Shown here one piece after another: positions 42,395 to 49,242 of a DNA stretch of 64,000 nucleotides. The DNA is taken from assembly GCF_023515955.1 (NCBI RefSeq), contig NZ_CP097322.1, forward strand, positions 6,930,501-6,994,500, in the 5' to 3' direction. The position numbers and the translations under genes are program-made. The notes under the pieces are model-generated. The model saw only the letters and a program-made list of their open reading frames with translations, made no database searches and was not told the origin of the DNA. Every line of letters starts with the position of its first letter. Position 1 is the first letter of the stretch. The stretch is from Streptomyces sp. RerS4 (GTDB taxonomy: Bacteria; Actinomycetota; Actinomycetes; Streptomycetales; Streptomycetaceae).

Positions 42395-42410
42395 ACTTGG
42401 CCGGCCAAGT
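42395..42410. promoter_or_regulatory. MarR-type operator, perfect 16-bp palindrome
   Basis: ACTTGGCCGGCCAAGT is a perfect palindrome in the divergent promoter region between the alkene reductase and MarR genes. Together with the weaker site at 42352-42363 it fits a MarR dimer site. Confidence 0.75.
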
Positions 42411-42514
42411 TAAAATGTGGGCGAGAGGTAGAATCCACCGCAGCCGCCGGACCGGGACCGCCGGACCGAGACCACCGGCCCGGCGCCGTCGGACCGACCA
42501 GGAGGAGTGCTTCC

Positions 42515-43051
42515 ATGACCGTGGAACCCGTGCAGGAGCCACGCGCCACCGCGGCGTGCGCCGCAGCGCCCAGCGCCGTCCTGGACGGGCCGGTGAGTCA
42601 TGCGATCAGCCGCGTCGCCCGCCTCCACCGCATAGCGGCGGGCCGGCTCCTGCGGGACCTGGGGCTGCACCCGGGGCAGGAGTTCCTGATGATGCACCTC
42701 TGGGACAGCGGCGCCGTGCGCCAGTCGGAGCTGATCAAGGCGGTGGGCCTCGACCCCTCCACGGTGACCAAGATGCTCCAGCGCCTGGAGCAGTCCGGCC
42801 ACGTCCGCCGCTTCCCCGACCCCTCGGACCGGCGGGCCTCGCTGGTCGAGGCCACGGCCGCCAGCCGGGGGCTCCTGGCCGAGGTCTGCGCGGCGTGGGG
42901 TGAGCTGGAACGCCGGACCCTGGACGGCCTGGACACGGCCGAACGCACCGAACTGGCCCGCCTCCTCGGCAAGGTCGAGGCCGCCCTGTGCACGGAGGCC
43001 GCCCGAGCCGACGGCGCCGAGTGCGAGACCGCGTACCAGGAGCGGTGCTAG
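42515..43051 (+). CDS. MarR-family regulator
   Basis: The 178-residue winged-helix protein has the MarR core (QEFLMMHLWDSGAVRQSELI, LDPSTVTKMLQRLEQSGHV, wing PDPSDRRASLV). The ATG at 42515 follows AGGAGGAG. The N-terminal 25 residues are an Ala-Pro-rich extension. It is divergent from the alkene reductase and probably represses both genes through the palindromes between them. Confidence 0.9.
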   Translation: MTVEPVQEPRATAACAAAPSAVLDGPVSHAISRVARLHRIAAGRLLRDLGLHPGQEFLMMHLWDSGAVRQSELIKAVGLDPSTVTKMLQRLEQSGHVRRFPDPSDRRASLVEATAASRGLLAEVCAAWGELERRTLDGLDTAERTELARLLGKVEAALCTEAARADGAECETAYQERC

Positions 43052-43239
43052 GGGGTGTCCGGCGGATCATGGCCGGGTCGGGCGCGAGCACCAGGTGGAC
43101 CTGCTGACCGACCCGCTCCCTTCGGGCCTTTCTCGTTCGGGTGAATTGAGGACTCGGGCATGTGCGGGACGGGTAGTCCAGCCGCAGGTTCCCCGCACCA
43201 CGCAAGGGGAGCGACGTCTTGGCCGCCCCTGGAGGGCTC

Positions 43240-43689
43240 ATGTCCGTTTCATTCGTTTCATTTCGCACCCGCAAGCTCCTGACCACGTCAGTCGCCGCCC
43301 TACTCCTGTCCGCGGTCGGGGCCGGCGTCACCGCTCCCGCGAACGCCGCCACGCCGGTCACGCCGCGTGCGGTGCAGGAGGTTCGGGCGCCCGGATTCAA
43401 CGCCGCCGGCATCTGGTACGTCTTCCAGACCAACGCCACCGTGCGGGTGAACCTGACGCAGGACGGCAACGGGCACCTCTACGGAAGCGTGTCGTCCGGG
43501 AACACCTCGGGAACCGTCCGGGATGGCTCCGTCGACGGGGAGAACATCTACTTCACCGTCGACTGGTCACACGGCCCCGTGGGCCGGTACACCGGAGTCC
43601 GCGGCCCGGACCGTCGGCTCTCCGGCACCACGGTCGACCTGAGGAACCCGTCCAGCCAGGCGACCTGGTTCACCGAGCGCACGTTCTGA
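43240..43689 (+). CDS. secreted beta-rich protein of unknown function
   Basis: The 149-residue product has a signal peptide (LLTTSVAALLLSAVGAGV, cut at ANAAT). The mature part alternates short strands and Gly turns (GIWYVFQTNATVRVNLTQDG, YGSVSSG, IYFTVDW, GRYTGVRG), suggesting a small beta-barrel. No Cys in the mature protein. The ATG at 43240 follows GGAGGG closely; an upstream in-frame ATG would hide the signal. The preceding 43052-43239 holds no gene; GTGTCCGGCGGATCATG near 43056 looks like an IS end but I cannot confirm that. Confidence 0.7.
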   Translation: MSVSFVSFRTRKLLTTSVAALLLSAVGAGVTAPANAATPVTPRAVQEVRAPGFNAAGIWYVFQTNATVRVNLTQDGNGHLYGSVSSGNTSGTVRDGSVDGENIYFTVDWSHGPVGRYTGVRGPDRRLSGTTVDLRNPSSQATWFTERTF

Positions 43690-43703
43690 CGCAACGACAG
43701 GCA

Positions 43704-43740
43704 GAGCCCTGCGGCGCGGCGACCAGGCGCCGCAGGGCTC
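43704..43740. terminator. bidirectional terminator, perfect 14-bp stem
   Basis: GAGCCCTGCGGCGC (43704-43717) and GCGCCGCAGGGCTC (43727-43740) pair perfectly around a nine-base loop. It lies between the convergent ends of the secreted-protein gene and the esterase gene, so it can end both transcripts. Confidence 0.85.
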
Positions 43741-43752
43741 CGTCGCGGACAC

Positions 43753-44961
43753 CTACCGGCTTCGCCGGACGACGTCCTTGACGAACACGATGCCGTCACT
43801 GCCCGCCAGACGAGCCGGGTCCACCGGGGCATAGCCGAACCAGGACGAGACACGCGGCGCGGGCAGCGCGTCACCGAGGGCCGTGGCCAGCCGAGCAGCG
43901 TCGATGACGCAGCGGTCCCCCAGGAGCGCGTACAGGATTCCCTCGACCGTGTCCGGCGGCGGTGTGTCCACCCCCTGGTGCCGGATCGTGCCGAGGGCCG
44001 TGGCCACGAAGGCGTACGCCCCACCGAGCCGGGCGCTCACCAGCGCACCCGCGCCCCACCACTCCAGCGGCTTGCCGCCCATCCGCATCGTGCTCTTCTC
44101 CCGCTGGAGATGGGAGTTGTGGGCGTGGACGAGTGCCGGGCCCCGAGCGGCGACGGCGAGGAGGTTCTCGGCCATCATCTGGTCCCGCACGCCCACCAGC
44201 CGGGTCAGGCGAGCCGGTGAGGTGTCGGCCATCCAGTGGTGGTAGCGCAGCAATCCGATCGCGGTGCGCCCGTACAGGCGTGCACGGTCCCAGTCGTCCC
44301 GCGAGGTCGCCGCGATCAGGTGCGGCGTCTGCTCGTCGAGCAGCGCTGCCAGATCATCGGCGAGCAGCCGCAGCTCCCCGGCCTCGGCCGACTGCCCCAG
44401 GGACCGGGCCGGGTCCCACATCGCGGCGGGATCGGTCCACCGGTCGTCGGCGCCGAGCAGCCGGTCGAGCGTGTCCGCGGTGCAGGGGAGCAGGTCCGCG
44501 TCCACCCGGGCCGCGAGATAGCCGTGGAGTGCGGTGAGGGCCTGTCGGGGGCTCGCGGCGCCGGTGATCTCCAGCGGGCCGTCGAATCCGGCGAAACGGA
44601 GCCGGTCGGCCGCGGGCCGGCCCTCGTTGTAGGCGCGCATCCAGCGCACGAGCTCGCGGTTGGCCGCGGACGCGCCCCACCCGTGGCTGATCCCGCGCAC
44701 CATGACCTCGTCGAGGGTCCCCGTGCCCGAGGTGACGTACGCGTCCACGACCAGGCCCATCATGCAGTCGCTCTCGATGGCGATGGTCCGGTAGCCCTCT
44801 TCCTCGACGAGCTGCCGGAAGAGCTCATTGCGCAGGTCGAGCAGAGCGTCCTCGCCGTGGGTGGGCTCGCCCAGGGCGAGCAACCGCGGCCGGGCCGGGA
44901 GCAGCCCCATGATGGCGGCCGCCCCGAGGGCATGGGCCGTGTCCTTGATGTCGATGGCCAT
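43753..44961 (-). CDS. erythromycin-esterase-family protein
   Basis: The 402-residue protein has the family's active-site pieces: LALGEPTHGEDALL, IAIESDCMMG, GISHGWGASAANRELV, RFAGFDGP and LVHAHNSHLQRE. Members include macrolide-lactone hydrolases (EreA/B) and succinoglycan-synthesis proteins. Start at the ATG at 44961 by homology; the frame runs further up to 45021 without a good ribosome site. It is divergent from a double-MerR regulator, so induction by a drug-like ligand is plausible. Macrolide specificity cannot be asserted. Confidence 0.82.
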   Translation of the reverse strand: MAIDIKDTAHALGAAAIMGLLPARPRLLALGEPTHGEDALLDLRNELFRQLVEEEGYRTIAIESDCMMGLVVDAYVTSGTGTLDEVMVRGISHGWGASAANRELVRWMRAYNEGRPAADRLRFAGFDGPLEITGAASPRQALTALHGYLAARVDADLLPCTADTLDRLLGADDRWTDPAAMWDPARSLGQSAEAGELRLLADDLAALLDEQTPHLIAATSRDDWDRARLYGRTAIGLLRYHHWMADTSPARLTRLVGVRDQMMAENLLAVAARGPALVHAHNSHLQREKSTMRMGGKPLEWWGAGALVSARLGGAYAFVATALGTIRHQGVDTPPPDTVEGILYALLGDRCVIDAARLATALGDALPAPRVSSWFGYAPVDPARLAGSDGIVFVKDVVRRSR

Positions 44962-44964
44962 GCC

Positions 44965-44982
44965 TTCAACGCTATCGTTGAA
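44965..44982. promoter_or_regulatory. inverted repeat in MerR/esterase divergent promoter
   Basis: TTCAACG (44965-44971) and CGTTGAA (44976-44982) form a perfect inverted repeat with a four-base spacer, with a further TTGAA half-site just to the right. It is a candidate operator for the adjacent MerR-type regulator. Confidence 0.5.
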
Positions 44983-45019
44983 GCTTCGGTTGAAACTTTC
45001 CCGCGATATCGGCAGGCTC

Positions 45020-45757
45020 ATGGCCCGAAACCCTCAAACCGATGAACGGCTCCGGCCGGTCGATCTGGCGCGCGGCCACGGGCTGTCCACGCAGGCGATC
45101 CGGAACTACGAGGGGGCCGGCATCCTCCCGGCCGCCGGTCGAACCCCCCACGGCTACCGCACCTATACGCCGCTGCACGCGGGCGCCCTGCGCGCGTTCC
45201 TGGCCCTGGTGCCCGGCCACGGGCACCGGACGGCGACGGCGATCATGCGGGCCGTGAACGAGGGCGCGCTCGACGAGGCGCTCCGCCTCATCGACGCCGG
45301 CCACGCCGAGCTCCTCGACGACCGCCGGACCCTCCAGGCGGTCGAGAGCGCCCTCCGCGACCTGGAACCGACCACGGTGCCCGAGGCGGCGGCGTCCCAG
45401 TCCGGGGACACGTTCATCGGACCGCTGGCGGGCAAGCTCGGCATCCGGCCCGCGACGCTTCGCACGTGGGAGCGCGCCGGGCTGGTGAGCCCGCGCCGCG
45501 ACCCGCTGACCGGGTACCGCGTCTACGACGCGGCCGACGTCCGGGATGTCCGGCTGGTCCACCAACTCAGACGGGGCGGCTACCTGTTGGAGCAGATCGC
45601 TCCGCTCATAGCTCAGGTGCGGGCGGCCGGCGGGCCGGCGCCGCTGGAGAGCGCGCTGCGCGACTGGCACGGTCGGCTGTCAGCTCGCGGCCGCGCGATG
45701 CTGACCGGAGCCGCCGAACTGGAGGCGTACCTCGGCGAGTGCGACCGCCGCGGCTGA
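45020..45757 (+). CDS. regulator with two MerR-type DNA-binding domains
   Basis: The 245-residue protein contains two MerR winged-helix modules in one chain. The first (about residues 13-50) reads LARGHGLSTQAIRNYEGAGI then HGYRTY. The second (about 135-200) reads LAGKLGIRPATLRTWERAGL then TGYRVYDAADVRDVRLV. A single MerR normally dimerises, so this may act as a pseudo-dimer. No Cys-rich metal site is present. It is divergent from the erythromycin-esterase-like gene. Confidence 0.85.
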   Translation: MARNPQTDERLRPVDLARGHGLSTQAIRNYEGAGILPAAGRTPHGYRTYTPLHAGALRAFLALVPGHGHRTATAIMRAVNEGALDEALRLIDAGHAELLDDRRTLQAVESALRDLEPTTVPEAAASQSGDTFIGPLAGKLGIRPATLRTWERAGLVSPRRDPLTGYRVYDAADVRDVRLVHQLRRGGYLLEQIAPLIAQVRAAGGPAPLESALRDWHGRLSARGRAMLTGAAELEAYLGECDRRG

Positions 45758-46076
45758 CGGCCGCGCGGCGGGAGCGCATCGATCCGGTCACCCTGGGCAG
45801 CCGATGGGTGAACGCCGAGCGGCCGTCACCTGGGCGGGAAGTGTGGGAACGTACGTCCCGCCTCGCAACGCACCGCGTTCCCCCGCGGCGTTGGCCTGCG
45901 GGCACCCGGCGGAAGACGGTCGAATACCGCCCAGATCGCCGGTATCCGAACTCCCTGTCCGTAAATCGACCGCCGATGTGCAGTGAACCTTCATGCCTGG
46001 CAGGCTCGACATCGGTTCAGGGCTGGATGCAAGATCCAGAGCCCAACTATCCTTCGAATCGAAAGTGAGTCGTATC
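45758..46076. other. intergenic region upstream of SSI gene
   Basis: No gene is supported in these 319 bases. Visible elements are a near-palindrome GGGAACGTACGTCCC (about 45847-45861) and a small hairpin CTGGAT-GCAAG-ATCCAG (46023-46039) just upstream of the inhibitor gene. The latter may affect promoter or leader function. Confidence 0.4.
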
Positions 46077-46502
46077 ATGCGTCACCGTTTAGCCACCGTC
46101 TCCGCCGCCGCTCTCCTCTGTCTCGCCGGTGCCACGGGCGCCGCGCAGGCCGAGCCCGCGAGCCTGTACGCCCCGTCCGCCATGGTCTTCACCATCACCG
46201 ACGGGGACGACCCCGCCACGGGCACGGTCCTCCGGGCGACCGTCCTCAGCTGCGCCTACACCGCCACCGGCACGCACCCCGCCCCCAGGGCCGCCTGCGA
46301 CGCCCTCAACGCCACCGACGGCGAGTTCAACCGCCTGCTGGCCGCCCCGAATCCGGACCGGGCGTGCCCGATGCACTACGACCCCGTGACCGTCACCGCG
46401 GACGGCGTGTGGCGCGGCAGCCATGTCGAGTGGAAGCACACGTTCTCCAACGCGTGCGCGATGTCCGCCACGCTGAACGGCAACCCCGTCTACGCGTTCT
46501 GA
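46077..46502 (+). CDS. secreted subtilisin inhibitor (SSI family)
   Basis: The 141-residue product has a signal peptide cut at AQAEP and the SSI body: SLYAPSAMVFTI, LSCAYTATGTHPAP, AACDALNATDGEFN, the reactive loop CPMHYDPVTV, and a C-terminal VEWKHTFSNAC then YAF. Four Cys match the two SSI disulphides. By comparison with SSI (CPMVYDP) the P1 residue is Met and P1' is His. It should inhibit subtilisin- or chymotrypsin-like proteases outside the cell as a dimer. ATG with GAAAGTGAG upstream. Confidence 0.92.
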   Translation: MRHRLATVSAAALLCLAGATGAAQAEPASLYAPSAMVFTITDGDDPATGTVLRATVLSCAYTATGTHPAPRAACDALNATDGEFNRLLAAPNPDRACPMHYDPVTVTADGVWRGSHVEWKHTFSNACAMSATLNGNPVYAF

Positions 46503-46642
46503 CGCCGCCCCCGTTCCGCCTCCAACCCCGTGGAATCGCCACGCCGCCCGGTGTGTGAGCCGCCGGGGGCGTGCGGGGCGGTGTTTGCTGAGGACGCGGG
46601 ACCCACCCGCGGGGCCGCCAGGCACGAGGAGGAACCGGAAGC

Positions 46643-46945
46643 ATGAAGTTCGCACAGATCATCGACTTCGAGACCGAGCGCATCGACGAGGTACGCGATC
46701 TCCTGCGCGCGTACGAGGAGCGCGCCCGCTCGGAGGGCCGGACCGGCGCTCCCACCTCCCGCACCCTCCTGAAGGACCGGGCCAACCCCCACCGCTACCT
46801 CGCGGTGGTCGAGTTCGACTCCCACGAGGGCGCCATGGCCAACAGCAACGCCCCCGAAACCAACGAGCTGGCCCAGCGGCTCTCGGCGTTGATGACCAGG
46901 CCGACCGTCTACACCGACTGCGATGTTCAGGACCAGCAGAACTGA
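46643..46945 (+). CDS. small ferredoxin-like-fold protein of unknown function
   Basis: The 100-residue protein (MKFAQIIDFETERIDEVRDL to YTDCDVQDQQN) follows a GAGGA ribosome site. It looks like a dimeric alpha-beta barrel monomer, with HRYLAVVEFDSHEGAMANS resembling antibiotic-mono-oxygenase-type folds. No catalytic residues are recognised. Confidence 0.7.
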   Translation: MKFAQIIDFETERIDEVRDLLRAYEERARSEGRTGAPTSRTLLKDRANPHRYLAVVEFDSHEGAMANSNAPETNELAQRLSALMTRPTVYTDCDVQDQQN

Positions 46946-46994
46946 GGCGGATCCTTCCGTAGAGTCAGAGCGCTGGAGGACTGGAGGAGGTGTC

Positions 46995-47408
46995 ATGGTG
47001 GCCGCTGCCGATGCGCGGGACCACGCCCGGAAGTTGGGCGTCACGCGGTCCATGGTGGTCCAGGAACTGGGCTGGGACGAGGACACCGATGACGACATCC
47101 GCGCCGCCGTCGAGGAAGCTATCGGCAGCGCCATGGTGGATGACGAGACCGACGCCGTCGTGGCAGCCGTTCTCCTGTGGTGGCGGGAGGGCGACGGCGA
47201 TCTGGCCGACGAACTCGGGCTCATCGGGGAGCGACTCCCCGACGACGGCTTCGTCTGGGTCCTCAACCCGATGACGGGCAAGCCCGGCTTCGTCGACCAC
47301 GGCGAGATCGCCGAAGCGGCGGAGGCGGCCGGTCTGACACGTACCCGTACCGTCGCCCTCGGCGCCTGGTCCGGCAGCCGTCTAGTGGGGCCCCGGACCT
47401 CCTCCTGA
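46995..47408 (+). CDS. DUF3052 family protein
   Basis: The 137-residue protein matches the actinobacterial DUF3052 family (VTRSMVVQELGWDEDTDD, DAVVAAVLLWWREGDGDLAD, FVWVLNPMTGKPGFV, LGAWSGSRLVGP). A strong GGAGGAGG precedes the ATG. Its last 27 bases overlap the convergent AI-2E-type gene. In actinobacteria the family is conserved, but its function is not firmly established. Confidence 0.85.
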   Translation: MVAAADARDHARKLGVTRSMVVQELGWDEDTDDDIRAAVEEAIGSAMVDDETDAVVAAVLLWWREGDGDLADELGLIGERLPDDGFVWVLNPMTGKPGFVDHGEIAEAAEAAGLTRTRTVALGAWSGSRLVGPRTSS

Positions 47409-48680
47409 GTCCCCGGTCGGTGGGGCCGGCGGTTCTGCCGGCTCCACGTCCGGGCCCTCGTCCGCGTAGGCCCGGACATGACCGATCACCGTGTGGGCGA
47501 CGGCGGCCAGCGGGACGGCGACGACCGCGCCGGCGATCCCCGCGATCAGTCCTCCGGCGGACACGGCCAGGATCACCGCCAGGGGGTGGACCCGCACCGC
47601 GCGCCCCAGGATGAACGGCTGTAGCACGTGGCCCTCGATCTGCTGGACGACGAGCACCACCATCAGGGCCATCAGCGCGGTGAACACCCCCTCGGTGACC
47701 AGAGCGACGATCACGGCGATCGCGCCGGACGCGATCGCGCCGATCAGGGGCACGAACGAGGCCAGGAAGATCACCACGCCGATGGGCACGGCGAGGGGGA
47801 CTCCGAGGAAGTAGATGCCCACCCCGATGAACACCGCGTCGATCATGGCCACGATCATCGTCCCGCGCACGTAGGCGGTCAGCGTCCGCCAGGCCGGCGG
47901 GCCCGCGCCCGCGACGGCGGGTCGGGCCGCGGCCGGGACCAGCTGGAGCGTCCAGCGCCAGATGCGCGGGCCGTCGTACAACAGGAAGAGCGTGCAGAAC
48001 ATCGCGAGCAGCGCTCCGGTGATGACCTCCACGAGGACCGTCACGCCCCGCAGACCGGTCGAGGTGATCTCGCTGGTGCTGGTGCCGATCGCATCGCTCA
48101 GGCTGGAGGCGATGTCGTTGATCTGCTGCTCGGTCACGTGGAGCGGGCTGTTGACGAGCCACCGTTTCAGCTCCTCCACACCCTCCTGGAGGCGGCCCGA
48201 CAGGCTGTCGAGGTTTTCGAGCACCTGCCACACGACGAACCATCCGACCAGGCCCAGCACGACGAACCCGCACAGCGCCGTGACCACCGTGGCCAGGGCC
48301 CGGGGCAGGCCCGTCCGGTGGAGCCGGGCGACCGTCGGCTGGAGCAGCGCGGTGATCAGCAGTGCGACGACGAAGGCCAAGACGACGAGCCGGACGCTGC
48401 CGATCACCCGCATCACGACCCACACGGCCGCGGCGAGGACCAGGAACCGCCAGCCCATCTCCGCGGCGACGCGCATCCCCCACGGCACGGCCAGGGCGGG
48501 ATCGCCCTTCCGGACTCGGGGGGCCCGCTTCAGCCGGTCGGCCTCGGCCTGGGCCTCGGCCTGGGTATCGCCTTCGGCTTCGTACGCGGCGTCCCGACCG
48601 AGCCTCGCCCGCGCGCCTCCTGCGCCGAACGCGGCCAGGGCGCTCCGGGCACGGTCGAACCAGGCGTGGAACGCGGGCAT
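47382..48680 (-). CDS. AI-2E-family membrane transporter
   Basis: The 432-residue protein has about eight membrane segments arranged as in the PerM/AI-2E family: paired helices near residues 75-115, another near 135-160, then a soluble loop and the C-terminal block (LGVPLAVPIGVVIFLASFVP, ALMALMVVLVVQQIEGHVLQ, HPLAVILAVSAGG). The C-terminus is a Pro-Gly tail. The ATG at 48680 follows AAGGAG. Substrates for the family range from signalling molecules to ions. Confidence 0.85.
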   Translation of the reverse strand: MPAFHAWFDRARSALAAFGAGGARARLGRDAAYEAEGDTQAEAQAEADRLKRAPRVRKGDPALAVPWGMRVAAEMGWRFLVLAAAVWVVMRVIGSVRLVVLAFVVALLITALLQPTVARLHRTGLPRALATVVTALCGFVVLGLVGWFVVWQVLENLDSLSGRLQEGVEELKRWLVNSPLHVTEQQINDIASSLSDAIGTSTSEITSTGLRGVTVLVEVITGALLAMFCTLFLLYDGPRIWRWTLQLVPAAARPAVAGAGPPAWRTLTAYVRGTMIVAMIDAVFIGVGIYFLGVPLAVPIGVVIFLASFVPLIGAIASGAIAVIVALVTEGVFTALMALMVVLVVQQIEGHVLQPFILGRAVRVHPLAVILAVSAGGLIAGIAGAVVAVPLAAVAHTVIGHVRAYADEGPDVEPAEPPAPPTGDSGGGPGPH

Positions 48681-48750
48681 CGCAAGCTCCTTCGCTCTTC
48701 CCTCGCCACGCGTCTGCCCCGCGATCGCGCGATCAGGCCGCGACGAGACC

Positions 48751-49140
48751 TCAGCCCCGAGAGTGTCGGCGGTGCGCGCGCCACCGCGCGAGGAGTTGCG
48801 CGGGGGTACGGGCCGGGGGAGTCGGCTCGGCGGGCCACCGCTCGCCCCCCGTGAGCGGGACGAGCGGCATGAGGTACCGCCGGCCCTCGCTTTCCACGAA
48901 GCAGAGGGGCTCGCCGCCCGCCACGTCGGGACGGCCGACGCGGATGGTGAGGGGCCGCCTGACGTCACCGTCGGCGATCTCGCCGTGCAACTCGGTGGCC
49001 GCGTGGCGCAGGGTCCGGGCGGAGCCGACCACCTTGCCGTCGACCAGCACCTCGGTCCGTCCGGGCACCGGGGCCCAGACCACCGTGATCGAGTGCCCGT
49101 CCTGGTCGAGGTGGAAACGCCGGTGCACGTGATCCTTCAC
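48751..49140 (-). CDS. hypothetical protein
   Basis: The 129-residue product (KDHVHRRFHLDQDGHSITVV to LARWRAHRRHSRG) starts at a GTG with a strong GAGGAGG. It appears beta-rich in the first 95 residues, with an Arg-rich tail. No family recognised. Its real status is supported by the ribosome site and normal codon bias. It lies 70 bases upstream of the AI-2E-type gene on the same strand. Confidence 0.65.
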   Translation of the reverse strand: MKDHVHRRFHLDQDGHSITVVWAPVPGRTEVLVDGKVVGSARTLRHAATELHGEIADGDVRRPLTIRVGRPDVAGGEPLCFVESEGRRYLMPLVPLTGGERWPAEPTPPARTPAQLLARWRAHRRHSRG

Positions 49141-49242
49141 GGCAGCCTCCTCGATCTCCTCGATCTCCTCGATGCGTGCCGCCCCACCAGCGTAGCCGGC
49201 GCCCGGCCCCGCCCGCCGCCCTGACCGTCGTGGGATGGTGGG

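Noticed and set aside
43052..43110. IS-end-like sequence GTGTCCGGCGGATCATG after the MarR gene
   Set aside because: Resembles IS termini seen in streptomycetes, but no partner end, target duplication or transposase fragment is visible nearby.
49155..49180. Short direct repeats GATCTCCTC near 49155
   Set aside because: Only two or three units in a G/A-rich leader; most likely part of the ribosome-binding region, no array.
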